Shown: positions 37,311 through 50,400 of the stretch, piece after piece
Layout: each line of letters starts with the position of its first letter
How positions within the stretch are numbered: position 1 is the stretch's first letter
DNA from: Burhinus oedicnemus
Taxonomy: Eukaryota; Chordata; Aves; Charadriiformes; Burhinidae
Length of the DNA stretch: 64,000 nt
Assembly: GCA_008921705.1 (NCBI GenBank)
Contig: VFFE01007028.1
Span: forward strand, 133,785 to 197,784
Direction: 5' to 3'
Program-made: the position numbers and the translations under genes
Notes under the pieces: generated by a model
Database searches by the model: none
Seen by the model: only the letters and a program-made list of their open reading frames with translations
Told to the model about the DNA's origin: nothing

Positions 37311-40300
37311 ACTCCAAGAGGCCAATGTGTCATATGCATGACTTCTCTTTCACTTTGTTCCTTATCCTAAGAATGGTTATATATGTGCTATTAAGGATAC
37401 TATAATGTTAATAATTGTAGCCTTTAGCTGGTGTAAAGCAGGTGCCATTTCCATTCATCAATAAGATTTCATGCTTTTAAAGCCAAGGGAGCAGGAGAAG
37501 AACCAAACGTTGTGTTTCCTGAGCTGTTCAGTCTTTCAGCAATAAATAAAACAAGTTGGAAACATCTTGCAGACCACCTGAAACAAGAATACAAGGAGAT
37601 GCTGAAATGTTTAGAACCCTTATGAACACTTTTTAACAGATCCTGGTAAGAGATTTTACCTCTTTTCAATGGAATAGGAAACCTATTTCTTAGCTATCCG
37701 CATGAGCTGATGAAAGCCACTTCTGAACTGTGGCTGCAAAGTTCAAGACAGGTCACATTTTCCAATAGGAAATAGGGCACGTACATTCTGAACATTACAA
37801 CCAATATATACTTTTTGGTTCCATATCTTTAAAAGTTAAATGGATCTTCAAATGATTACAGCTGCCTTCTTATTCTCAAGTTACTTATCACACATCTAAT
37901 AAATCTGTGAGCACCAATCAGTGCATCAAGCTACAAGTTCCCATTTGAAACTCCTAAAATATTTTTTTTTATAATGGCAATAAATTATTTTGATTCAGAC
38001 AGCGTAAGTAACTGCAACTTATAGATATTATGCAGAACTGAGCTTGGAAATAAGGCATTTTTATTTCTCTGCTGTAAGATTGCCCTCCTTGATTTTCAAA
38101 CTATTCTCAGACATTTTGCTGCCAGGCAAAGGTGACATGTAAAATAAGCTGTTGGAAGGAAAGGGCATGACTGAGCAAAAAGTATGCACAAAAAAGGCAA
38201 AAAGAGCTTTTTTTCTGCAAGAGAAAGTTTATAACCAAACTCAAGCGGTGGAACAAAACTGGTTTGGGGATTCAAACTCTTCTTATCATCCAATACATGA
38301 ACTCCACCCTTCCCCAAGGTCATTCCCTCCTTCTGCCTCCTAAAAAGCCCATTCACAATCCTTTCTTTGAGTGACTTTTGAGGTGTGAGGAGGGACATAG
38401 CTGTGACTGAGCTCTCTCAGCCTAGGAACCAATTAGTGCCCTGCACCTAATCCACAAATTTGCAACATGATTTCTTTTCACCCCTGGACAGAGCATCTGA
38501 CTCTGAAAACCAAAATGCTGAACCAGTGCCCTTGGGGTCTCCTACTGCTGTTTGGTGTCAGAAGAATCCAGCTGGGTAAATCGGATAACAGATACAAAGG
38601 TGCAGTTCAGTCACTTTAAGAAAATACAGCACTGTCAGTCCTATCCAATGAAGAAGGTACTTCTTTGAGTTAAACAGACCCAAAATACGAAGTATTAGTG
38701 GTAGTTCCTTCCAGCATTCAGATGGGAAAATGTTGAAGAGATGTGTTATTTTAAATGCCGAAGCACCACAGAGGCACGGCATAAAACACAAGGCACGCTG
38801 CATGGCAGAGCTCCCTTTGGCTCACGCATCAGCCGGCACGAGCCGGGAAACAGGCAGTGAAAAAAGCTGCATGCTGTCTTTTCTGTCATCACATCCAAAG
38901 CTGGGGCAAATAGTCATCAAGAAGAAGCTGATGATGGTACTTGGTAAAGGAGGGAATCAGTCTAGGATCGCCATGGACAGCCGAAAGGATCAGACAGCAG
39001 AAGGGACAAAGAAAACTTACAGGTATTTTACAGGGCTGACATGTCTAATCGGGTGGCCCTTCCTAAGGGATGCTGCCACCTGGGCAGAGGGTTTGGTGGG
39101 GAACTGAGAAGCAGCTTGAGGGAGGAGAACGGATGCTCAGAGATTCTCTGGGGAAGAGTTGAGCTTTTTGTTAGGTTTCATCCAGGGTTTGCACAGCATG
39201 GGAGGGCAAGAGAGGGCAGAGAGAGTTTCATAAGTGGATACTTTAGCCCGGGTTTTTTAGTGGCTTTATACACGCAGAGGATTTTATGTGTTTCATTCAG
39301 GAGGCCAGTACTGCTGGGCACTGTCAAAACACAAACCACCAAGGCAGTTCTGTTTTGATAAAGTTACCAGCCAGAAAGAGGGAGCGCAGAACAGATCAAT
39401 ATATAATGTGGGAGTCATCGGCAAACCACCTGCTGAACCAATGTCTAACAGCCTGTCTCCAGAAATAGACTACATGGGACAAACATGGGTGTAAGAGATT
39501 CTGCAGTAAATAATTATGGATTAAGCTACAGCTAACTACTGATAGTTTGTCTCTCATCCATTTTTGTACTGCCTCACCTATGGATACAGTCTTCATGCAT
39601 TTTACTTCAAACTTTATTTTTATCCTCCTGAAAAAAAGCTAGCCATAGACCTCTTGCAGGGGTATAAATTAGAGCCTAGGTTTCAGTGTAAGATGAACCC
39701 AAACTGGACACAGCTGAAACCTAGAGAGCAGAGTTTAATTTTAGTAGCCCTCCAATGCCACTGCGTCTCTTAAGCCTGTATTTTCCAGCCTCTCTATTGC
39801 CCCTCCTTTTCCCCCAGCTTACTAGCAGCCGCCTGCTTGTTTCTAGCAAAGCTGAAACCCGAATATCACATGCTCCATTTCTTCACCGCTCCGCTCTCTT
39901 CAACAGCCTAAAAAGATACTGCCTGAATGGGCTGCTCACTGGGCCGAGTGCTCAGCCCTGGGTGCTCGCTGGTGAGAGAAGGGGAAAGAACATGGTTTGG
40001 GGAGACACACCGACACCTGCATGAAAACAGCCACGGGAGGCTGGCAAATGAAAGGCTCAGGCAGATGGATGTCCCGCATCGGGGTAGACGAAACACAGTT
40101 AGACCACCTCACTATCTGCTTTACAAGGCAAAGTACTGCAACGGCAAGAGCAGCCACAAGGTTGTCCCACAGCAAGGTGGCCGACAAGGCACACAGTCAA
40201 TTGTTGATACAGGGTCAAAGAGAAGAGAGAACAGAGTACCTTGGGAGAGACCTTGACAACAGGAGGACCAAAAAAAGCAGGAACAGACCTTGGGACAGAT

Positions 40301-43300
40301 TGTGTTATTAAGTGGAGCTGGAGATAATTGTATTTTAAAGATCTCCTGGGGAATGGGCTCAGAATAGAAGCAGCAGCAGGGCTGGATCTGTAGCTATGTA
40401 GATAGCTATTGCCGCATTTGTTAGCATGGAGAAGGAAATGGAGAACCGTGGTCTACATGGGTAAATTTCTTTTTAGCAGGTCAGTGCATTGGTAGACAGA
40501 TGTGCCAATACTAGTGGTGTTACATTGTCCTGCCCAGGCTGTTTTAACTCCCAGGGCTATACTAAACGAAACTGCTGACAGAAATACTAGTCTCCAGAGG
40601 TTATTTGTTCACAGCCTGCTGTTTGGGAATAATGTAGGAGGCTGGAGAAGAGATAATTTTTTAACTATCTTCTGGTATCTCAGTTCAGCACCACCTGGAC
40701 TTTCACTGCAGTTATTCCTTATTCCTGACTGGATGCTTCTGATTTTCTACAGAGGAGAGACATGCTGCAAGCTGTGATATTCATAAGCGGGATAAATGTT
40801 CAACAACTGCCAGATAGCTCTCCCCCTTCATGCACACAGTGATCAGTCAACAGGTGCTGAAATGTCCCCTCTGAGTAAGTAGATGGTTTTCTGTCAAAAG
40901 CCCAAAAAAAGTTATCCAGTCTTTTGTTTAGGGGTCTACAGGAAAATGCCATCCTTGCAGGGTTTCCCTAGGCTGGAGAAGCAGTAGAACAGCCGTGGCA
41001 ATGGGCCCTACATGTGATCGCCTTAAGATTTCAAGCTACTCCCCTTACCTTTTTTTCCTAGATTTGTGTAATGAAACCATTTGAAACCATGGCAATAGCC
41101 TAGGTGTGGCTGCTGCTGGTACCCAGGCTACTAATATCTTTTGAACAGGCTAAGCAATTAAATGTAGGCATGCCTAGTAAGCAGAAATACTAACTTGTGG
41201 CCATTGCATGCTGTAGGACTTAAAATAGGATTTCCTTTCTCTGGACAAAAAATAACGTTTCATTGCTTTGATAGGACTTGCCACCTCAGCCTGGCTGTGG
41301 CAGCCATTCTGACCTTTCAGCAAGAGATTTGTGATGCAGGAAGAGGGATGCAAACAAACTCAGAGGGAACGAGGTGCAAGGGAAGTCCAGTGGCTTTGTA
41401 CACGTGCCTGAGTACCAGGAGGGTGAGAGGGACAGGGAGAGAGGACACAGGAAGAGGGAGAGGGGCGACAGGGAGGTACACAGTGTGAATAGAGGGAACG
41501 GGAGAAGAGCAGCAGCAGGAGCTTGAGTGGCTTAGCATTTAAATGGCCATCAAGTGAAAACCCCAGCTACAGCACTCGTGGCAGTACCACCTCCCACTGT
41601 AGCAACCAAACATATCCTGTGAAGTGCCTGAAAGTGGGTGATGCTGGTGGTGAATTCCCCTCAAACAGGCAAAAGCCCCTATTCACTGCCCTGTCACCCT
41701 CTGTCACCACAGGAGCAGACCAGGCATCCGGCAGCCCCAGTGAAATACCACTTGGTGTCACTGGTCCTTTCACTCCAGACGCACTCTTCTGCTTCATTCT
41801 TGTCTATGCATACTGCTTACCGGCAGCTGTAAAGATTTTAAGTATCACATTTGTTATTTTAAAACTTTGTTATGCCTACATAAATTGGTTAGATCCGACA
41901 GTAGATCTGTACATATATGCTGGAGAAAGACGCAAAAAAAAAAAAAAGTTGTATCCAAAGCTTGTAATGAAACATCAAACTCTCATATAAGTATAAAAAT
42001 AAGGGTGATGTCTTCCTCTGCCCTTGACAGCTGTACGCAGCATGACATCCCCCCATCACAGCATCACAGAGGCCACCCTGAGGTGTCAATCATGAGGACA
42101 CAGGTCACCCCTTTGATGCTTTGGTCCAGCCATAGCGCAGATGAGTGCCTTTGCTGATGGCCCGTGCATGTGTGCAAATTAGCAAGGCTTAGAACCCCAT
42201 GCTGGAAAACTCTCCTGATCTTCTCACAGATGTTGTGCAGATGCAGTGTGCTGCAGTAAATATGAGCTGCATCCAGTGGGCTTTGCGGGCAGCGTGGCTG
42301 TGCCTTCAAGTGCATCAGACGTGTGTGCTACTGCCGGCTCAGCGTGTATAAACCGCCTGCTCCCAGGTGCTTTGATTTTGGCATTTAACATCTTGAACCA
42401 AAGTGGTGCAGTCTGGTTTTCTTTAAAAAGGGGTACTCAGCTTGCAGTATCCGCAGTGTGGAGTCCCTTGCCTGGTTGCTGTCGCCCTTTTCCTCACACA
42501 CCCGGGGGCCAGGTAAGAGACCCTGGGTGTGAGAGCAGCTAGCTCCCTCTCTGCAATAAATTGGCATGGCCAGAAAGCGCTGGGGTAGAAGCGAGAGGGT
42601 CACAGCGTGTGGCCTTCTCTCGGGGCCCAAAGCGGGGAGGTGACATGCCCATCCCAGAAATGCAGGGAGCCACAATGGGAATGAGTAATGGCTATTGACA
42701 TCTACTCCCAATCATGCTGTCAGAAGGACTTGTGTCCCCTCCTGATCGTTCACGTTAAGGAGACCCTCCTACTAATTGCAGGTAACAACAGTAATTCACT
42801 GATAAGCACAGTCAGCTCACACCTCAGAAGTGCTATCTATAAATTGCCTTCAAAAGCGGGTAGAAATTCCTGGATAAGGTTTTTCAAGCTTTTCTTTGAA
42901 ACTAGGAAAGCAGAAGGCTTTCTTCCCTGGAGAACTGATTAGAAATAAGTCTAAACTGACACGGTCTTAATCCAGCCTTGACTATGAATAACAGAATAGG
43001 AAAACAAAAAGCTTGTCCCAGATCCCATTTCAAGGTGTTAAACTGTTCTATCACTTCAGAAATAGATGCTATTACAGACAAAGCCACTGTGCCAGCTTTT
43101 CCCTTGGCCTCCTTAAACCTCTCACGTCCCTGCTGGGGGGGTTAATAAAGGAATGAGTAAACTCAGCAAGCAAAACAAGTGACAGTCCCAGCAACACTGA
43201 CCAGCTTTGGGGGGCTAATTGCAACAGTAAGGGCTTGCCGATCCCTGCTCAGAAGTGTCTCAGTTTTTGTATTGCTTCCCAAGAACTCACCCACACATTC

Positions 43301-45175
43301 CCTTTTCCTATCCTCCTGTTACTGTTTTCTCCACTGCTATGGTTTCCACCTGTGGTATTTCACTGACCTATTTTCAGCTTGTTAACCACTGACCTGCCCC
43401 AAGGTTCCACCTCCTCCTGTCAGCAGCCTTCAAGATGTACACTGCAACCTGTCCCTCTGTTGAAAAGTTGTCAGTAAAATGTAATAATCCTCCTGAAACC
43501 CATTCGCAAACCCAAATCCTCTCTCTCCTACATGGGATAGGGGTGGTTAAGCACACATGATCATCCAGTGTTTCATTCCTGTGCCAGCACTCAGCTCCAA
43601 ACCTCAGTGTGGGTATTTGCGCTCGTCTTCTGGCCAGACTCTTACTCCACTCACGTTCTCATCTGTCCTGCAAATCCACACATTTGTAGCCCATAGAGGC
43701 CAGACTCACTGCTGAAGTCAAAGATAGGTTTGGAAAGCTGGAGGGTTGAGTGTACCTTCAGAAAGTGAAGTTAAGAAGCTGCAATGAGTCTGTTTCCATC
43801 TCCGCTCCTTGCTCCAGGACCTTTACATCCCCACAAACACTTACAGCCACTTTCCTTCCCACCTGCTCATAAGAAATCCTCCCTCTTGCAGGAGCTGACT
43901 GGGACTCCGGGACCATCTACGTACTTGGGGTGTGTGTTATATGCTATGCAATCTGAGATGGAGAGTCCAAAAGACGTTCAGACAAGGCTTTCCATGCCTG
44001 CTGCTGCGGGAAGGAAAAGGAGGGCTGCTCCTTGTGCTACGGGGAGACATCAGCCCCGCAGCAGCAGCCCCACACCGTACAGTCCATCCCTCTTTCTGCA
44101 CCAGTCGTGGCATCACCAGAGCTGTGCAGGAACAAAAGAAGGATCAGCAGGTGGAGTCTCACAGCTGCTCACACCAGGGACTGTGGTCACGCAGCTCAGG
44201 TGCTGCAGCTTCTCTCTCATCCGGTCTGCTCTCCACTTTCTGTCTCGTCTACAACTACATGTTGTTGTGCAACTCAATTTCTTTCTCTTGCAGTTGAGCC
44301 AAGGTTTCTCCACATGGCTGGTATCTTGTCAGAAGCTTCTCCCTAACCAGATTCCCAGTCTTAACTCTCCCAGTTTCCTGAAAACCATTCTTTCACAGCT
44401 TGCTGCTCTGGATTCTTATCTGCTGCTTTGCTCTCTAGGTTCTCCCCAAGTTTCTTGCCTGACTCTGAAACAAAATGGAGTGTCCTGGCTTCAGCGGTAG
44501 TCTGTTAAAGTGAAATGCTTTGCAGCTTGACAGAGGGAGATATAGAGATCCCCCGCTGTGTTTCTAAGGAAAATTCAAAACCTCAGCATTCTCCTTACTC
44601 ACCTTCAAAGAGCACCATCTCCTCGCCCTCTGGCATGTACCCCAGCTCCTCCAAACTGGAGTTGCAGCTCTCCCCTCGGGGTAAATCCTTCAGATCTCAG
44701 CGTTTCCAGCCCGGGGAGAGGAGAGCAGAGCATGCCGCAGCGGGTGCGTTACTGCAGGAGGCAGGGGCAGGACTCTCCAGCAGCCCCTCACCAACTCGCC
44801 TCCTCTTCCTCCCTCTTCAGCCTCTGTCCAAGGCCAGTGGCTGCTGCCCTGGCCTGGGGAGGACCAAGCTGCTCAGGGCCACTACCTCCTCCAACCTTTC
44901 CTGCTTGTATTCTGCCATCCCCTTGCTGCAATGGGCAGAGTGGGAAACTTTGGGGTTCCCTGCAAGCTGGAGGGGTGGCTCCCAGCCTGTGGTCGGAAGA
45001 AGGCACAGATTTAACAGGATGGGGCAGAAGGTTTGAGCACCACCACGAGCACTGCTCAGCCCAGCAGATGCTCCTGCACGGCATGACAGTTGTGGCTGAT
45101 TGCACAGCATCCTCCCTGCCAGCCTGCATGTCCACCCGGAGTCTGCCCGGCCATTTGCAGCCAACAGCCAGGGAA
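37311..45175. other. Noncoding stretch; C-rich, stop-poor block at its right end
   Basis: No exon recognised. Weak LINE-like words occur at 39,408-39,424 and 40,190-40,260 but do not form a callable element. From 43,784 to 45,265 the + strand is C-rich and supports overlapping open frames of 238, 173 and 235 codons without a known domain. A poly-A run lies at 41,934-41,947. Confidence 0.45.
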
Positions 45176-45350
45176 ATTAACAGGCTGCCCAGGGAAGTGG
45201 TGGAATCACCATCCCTGGAGGTATTTAAAAGACAGGTAGACGTTGTGCTTAGGGACATGGTTTAGTGGTGGTTTTGGCAGTGTTAGGTTGATGGTTGGAC
45301 TCGATGATCTTAAAGGTTCCTTCCAACCAATGCGATTCTATGATTCTATG
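45176..45350 (+). mobile_element. CR1 LINE, severely 5'-truncated, plus strand
   Basis: Only the last 27 or so codons of ORF2 ([19 protein letters not shown] onward, stop TAG 45,263-45,265) and the 3' untranslated region remain. Unlike the 5,330 copy, this C-terminal piece keeps VVESPSLE without a premature stop. The tail is GATTCTATGATTCTATGA. The 3' sequence differs from the 5,330 copy at only a few positions by eye, so both derive from one subfamily. The host frame upstream happens to continue into the CR1 frame, creating a chimeric 235-codon open frame that is not a gene. Confidence 0.93.
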
Positions 45351-46499
45351 AAACGTTTCTCGGAGGAGTTGATCTGAAAGGCAAGGGGACTGAGCACAAA
45401 TGTGGCAGCTCAGTTGTACGGCATGAAGGAAAGCCATCAGCGTGCCCACAGCAGGGGAAACTGTGCCACGGGTACAACTGTTAACACTTTAAACTTGTTT
45501 TATAACTGCGTCAGACAAATTTGAAACAGCTGCTCTGTATGCTCTTCATTTCCAGCTGCAATGTTTTTTTGGTTTTTGGTTTTTTTTACTTGCTGTAAAA
45601 GCAATTGGTGCTGCTGCTGTTCACAGAATTACCCGGGCTTCACTTATGACTTCTAACTTCTGATCTTGCTGTGATCACATGGATACAATAAACAGCAAGA
45701 TCAGGGGTTTCTCAGCTAACATTGGTGCCACAGCCCTGAAAAAGCTAAACGTTGAATACATGATGGAGGGGAGCAGGCAGGGGCAGCAAGGGAGAACTGA
45801 AGGCTCCCTTCAGTTCTCTTAAGGCCTTCTGTCATTGAACTACTGAACACTTTCTCATGCCGCCGAGCAATTAAGCCTCCCTGACACCGGAGTGTTTATG
45901 AGGGAATTACCACTCATCTCAACCATGCTCAGAAACACCAGGTCAGGAGTCAGAGAATTGATAAACCTGTTGAGGTGCCTGGAAATACGTTCAGCTGCCG
46001 AGTCCCTGGTCTGACATCTTCAGAGCAGCTGAGGGAAGAGCAGAAATAGCTCATATTCAAACAGATTGCCAGGGGCAGGCACCTTCCCGTCTAATGAAGG
46101 CTGAACTGTTTTCTATTTATACAAGATGAGGGGTTTATTATGCTTGTTTATCTGTGCCGCAGTAGGACCCAGAAGACCTAGGTGCAGATGAGGACCTTTT
46201 GCACTAGGCATTATGAAAATGTGGAAGAGAAGCCAGGTGAAGAAAACAGAGGAAGTATATAAATATCACTGATCTCCTACCTTTCCATTTAACCATATTC
46301 TTTTGGCCTAGCCTCCTTTTTTAAATGGAAGGACACATATAGTGCTTTATTTATTTTCAAGTCTTTAATTTTTAAATCAAGTAGTCGCACCAAAGATGAT
46401 TTGGGACGCCACTGTTAAGCAAACCTGGACCCTGGGGCAGAGGAGCCAGGTCTTGGGGGTTGCTAAAGGAGCACAAGGCACAAGCTCTGCAAGAGGGAA
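45351..46499. other. Noncoding stretch, no gene recognised
   Basis: Contains the 12-bp-stem hairpin listed separately. Open frames are trivial. Confidence 0.5.
45792..45818. repeat. Perfect hairpin, 12-bp stem, 3-nt loop
   Basis: GAGAACTGAAGG (45,792-45,803), loop CTC, then CCTTCAGTTCTC (45,807-45,818). The stem extends by two possible G-T pairs. A palindromic AAGGCCTT follows at 45,821-45,828. No precursor-microRNA-length stem is present. Confidence 0.9.
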
Positions 46500-46720
46500 C
46501 AGGCTCTGCATCGGTTGCTATATTAGGAGTTGAGCGACGTGAATGTTATTACTAGATCTGCAGGTGCCTTCTTGTGTGACCCTGGGCAGCTTGTTTCACT
46601 TTCCAAGGCTGCTTTCCTCCTGGTAAAATTGCTGTAACAATTTCTACCTTTTTTTTTCAAAAAAGGTGCTGGAGATCATTTGCTAAAAAGAGCTTTCAAA
46701 GGCTAAGAACGGTCTTTGCT
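46500..46720 (+). mobile_element. MIR-like (CORE) SINE remnant, plus strand
   Basis: CTTGTGTGACCCTGGGCAGCTTGTTTCACTTTCC matches the highly conserved 'gctgtgtgaccttgggcaagttacttaacctctc' of MIR. It is followed by TTTCCTCCTGGTAAAATTGCTGTAACAATTTCTACC ('tttcctcatctgtaaaatggggataataatagtacctacc') and a fading GGAGATCATTTGC...AAAGAGCTTTCAAAGG tail. The head is degraded. An inverted MIR-like copy lies 600 bp downstream. Confidence 0.65.
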
Positions 46721-47299
46721 GAGTCTGCTATCCAGCATCAGGAAATGCCTAGCACAATGGGATCATCATTACACATTCATAAGTTTCATGGTTTATAATA
46801 ATAATAAAAGTCTCGGTTTATAGGGAACATCTGCAGGTTTATTTTTCTGTGAGTGATTTCAGTATTAGTCACTGTCACATGTGGGGGGTCACTACCCACT
46901 TTTGTTTTCTAGGCATCTTCTCTCCTTTTATTAAATCATGTCTAATGTTTTGATATTTTTTCTTTAATTTCAAATATTTTATCTGGCATTTTTAGACTGG
47001 CCTAGAATGCTTGTTTAATTGCACTCCATTTTTTGCATTTGTGCTTTTCTCAAAGTACCCTGGATTACATAAGGGGCAGGAAGGGGAAGTAATACATGTG
47101 TGAAATAAATAAAAGTATTATTAATAATAATTGCCTCTGGGTTAGTCATATCCATGCAAATTGCAACTGGCTGCATTAAGAGTTTTCTCTTTCACCTTGG
47201 ACCCTCCATCCAGCCATTAATTGCAAAGAAATGGCACTCTCACAGTAATAATAACAGCAGCAATTCCTCATTTCTAAAAACGCCATCCAATAAGGATTC
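46721..47299. other. AT-rich noncoding spacer between two MIR-like copies
   Basis: No exon or further repeat recognised. Runs of ATAATAATAA and TTATTAATAATAAT near 46,795 and 47,116 are simple AT-rich sequence. Confidence 0.45.
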
Positions 47300-47435
47300 A
47301 TTTACCAGACCTGCCATGAGATTATTATTGTTTCCATTTCAGAAAATGAAACTGAGGCACAGAGACACTTAAAATAACCAGAAGAATGTCAAAGTCCTGA
47401 CTCCAAATTCTGTGCTGTAACTATTTAACTCGCCC
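47300..47435 (-). mobile_element. MIR-like (CORE) SINE remnant, minus strand
   Basis: The + strand reads GAGATTATTATTGTTTCCATTTCAGAAAATGAAACTGAGGCACAGAGACAC. It continues with GTCAAAGTCCTGACTCCAAATTCTGTGCTGTAACTATTTAAC. This is the inverted MIR order 'attattatccccattttacagatgaggaaactgaggcacagagag ... gtcctgactcccagtcctgtgctctaaccact'. The middle part is deleted. The match GAAACTGAGGCACAGAGA is exact by eye. Confidence 0.7.
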
Positions 47436-50400
47436 TTTAGTTTTCAAACCTATGTTTTATGTTTTAAAAAGACACAGCTATGAAAACGTTCTAATCTATA
47501 TGACTTGTAAGTTGATAATTCATGGCTGGTTACTTTTTTCTTTTTTTTTTGCTTTGTCAACACAACCAATATTGAGAGCCAAGATGAACTCAGCTTGCCT
47601 TCTTTAATCTGGAGACTTCCTTCAAGCAGCAAAGAAAACTGGAGGTGGATTCACTGAGGCCCCAGCCAGAGGCTAAGGTGCGGGCAGTTCTCTCTTCACA
47701 CTGCTTGCACTGACACCTAACTTAAACGAAATGAATAAGCAAATCTTGAAGCATTCAGCAGGATCAAACCCTGCTATGCCAGGTGCATACAAAAACCAAG
47801 TTATACTTTTCAAATGTAGAAAATGAGATGAGCTATGCATCGAAGAGCAGGCATTTGAAAGCCTGGCAGCCTTGGTCCTGATTCAGCCGGTCTTTGGCAG
47901 GGTTCAGATGCCTTTTCCGGGGTCACATCTGTGTTGCTGACTTGCTGCAGGTTAATGCTTCATGGTCTGTAGCCTATGCCCTGGGCTCTAGCAAAACATC
48001 CTAATTGTTCACCTTTATCGTTAGCTATGACTATAGCTCAGACATGTCCTCTCTGCTGCCCTTTCCCACATGCTTATTTATTTTCAGCCTCGATACATGT
48101 TTTAACAAGAATGATCTTCCAAAAGAAAAGATTTCACTAAGAATATCTGCCTACTGGAGAGGAATAAAAAGTGGTGATTATTTCAATCAGTTCAAGAGTC
48201 TCTCTAACAGATTGGCACCACATGAGTCACTTTTATCATTTTATGGTAATTTAGATCTCAAGATGAGAAGGAAGATGCACAATACTTGTGACACTCTCCA
48301 CCTGCTCCACTTTACAGTTGTGCACGTGTATCTCAATCCGGCAATCATGTTTATACTAAAATAAACAACCCCCAAATGTTCTGATTATATACAGGTACAA
48401 CCTTTTCTAGTATATCTGAAAAAAATGGAGTACTTGAGAAACAATGGTATTTAATTGTGGCTCATAAATCTGGTAGAGTTTTGCCTCCTGAGCCTGTGAG
48501 GTCTCTTACCACATCTAATTCTGCAACGAGGCTGAGAACGAGCCAGAAGCACCTCAGTGAGAGGTAAAAATCAGATTTCACCATGAGAACATTTTCCATA
48601 TATGTCCTAAGTGTTTCTCCCCTTAGAGACAGCTCTTTTACATCTTTTACTAAACTCTGTGTGTCCTGCTGGCAAATACCTTCCATTTTTGTTTATAATT
48701 TTAAACATGAATGTATGGTTATGATTTCTCCCTAAACGCAACCGTTCCCTGGCCAAACTGTAAACCTTAGATTTTTTTTTTTAAGTATTTCAGTGTCTGC
48801 AGGCTGTATTTCTCTTCCCTGTATTCTCTCTGATTTGTCTGCAAAAAGATGCCTGGAGAAGAGCTACCGGGCCACCAGAGTCCCATTAGAAGGATTACCA
48901 CCTTCCCCATCTATTTCATGCATTTGGATATGCAGAACTAAAATTACATCAGCTGTTTCTGTGGTCATATAGTTAAACTGTTGCTCACTAGTCCTCTTCT
49001 GACATCACTGTTTTTTAAGTGACTTTCCCACCACTAAGTAGTTTTTTCCCCACCCCAATGCGTGTTTACAACATATATTTGCTTCCCAAGGTTGAAACAT
49101 GCTTTGCTATATCTGGACCATATGATGACTTTCTGTGTATGAATATTCCCAGCCCTATCCAACTGATACCCTGCATATGCTTCCTAAGTGCTGTTTATCC
49201 ATTTGTCTCTGGATGCTTATGCATTAGTTTAGAAAGCATCCAGGGCTTGGATTCTCTGGATGAAAACAAGCTAGAGAAAATGTCAGTCAGTAGTGAAACT
49301 CCTCAGGGAGCCAGAGGCCTGGCTCAACAGGAGATCTGTTGGAGGAAGAGCCCACACATTGAATGGAAGTTGCGATGCCCTGTTTGTGACTGCATTCATT
49401 TTGGATCAGCTGAACCAGTTTTCTCCCTGCCAGCCTCCAAAGAAGCATCGCACACCAGTACTTCCCTTTGCTGCCACGTTGCACTACAAAAATACTTTCT
49501 GGTGGTTGCAAATGGACGGATATGATTAGAAGAAACATGACACAAATCAAAACATTAAAAGGTTTAGAAAAGCAGTTACAGATTAATGCACTAAATTTTC
49601 AGGAATCAATGCTGAATGGATACATCAGTAATTTAAATTTTGTGTTGTTTAAACAAAGTAGGAAATACCACAATTATACAAATACAGTGTTGCAGAAGTT
49701 GTACTTTAAAAAAAAGACCAAATATGTTATTATAAATATATGACATGACAGCATCAAAGCACACATGCTCCCACTTCCCTGTCCCATAGTATTCAACTAT
49801 ACTATAATCCTAAAGATTTTTTCCCCCCCGAGATTATTCCTCCTTAGGGCATTAGTAGTAGACAGAGTTAGAGTTGTTCAGCTATCTTCATGCTTAGTAT
49901 GTATTTGCTTTGTGTAATCACATCCCTAAACTTGTGTTTTTCTTTTGTTTAACTTTGGAGTGAATTACCACACCACTGTAGGGTTTTTAAAAATCTGAAT
50001 TGCTCAGAAAACTAGAATTTTTATATTATCCCAACATAACTTTACAAAATCAAGAAAGGTTTATTTGAAATGACACAAGTACTAAGCAGAGAGAATGCTT
50101 CTCCATGACCTTTGCAATACTTGAAAGCTTACTCAACATGAGCTCACCTTAATAGCAAATAAGGACATACAAACTATCAAATCATCTTTAAGAAGCGAGT
50201 AAGTGCTCAGTATCTGAGGGGAATTTACAGACTCTGGTAGTAGTACAGGTAGCCAGCACATAAGAGACGATTTTAATTTTCAGTTGACTTGCTGGCTTAA
50301 AGGGCTGAGTTAATGAGGCTGGGGCTATTTTGTTCAAGTACTCACTTCTCTTGGTGCACTGAGCAGCGCTGCCTCAGCAGCCAGGCTCCTCAGAAAGCTG

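Noticed and set aside
38500..38526. tRNA-like word GAGCATCTGACTCTGAAAACCA
   Set aside because: No A box, acceptor stem or T-arm can be built around it; not a tRNA gene and too short for a SINE call.
41425..41480. Purine-rich GA stretch as a possible regulatory triplex site
   Set aside because: Irregular, without mirror symmetry; read as simple low-complexity sequence.
49019..49525. 168-codon plus-strand frame
   Set aside because: No domain, no splice or Kozak support, and two other frames are open over the same bases.
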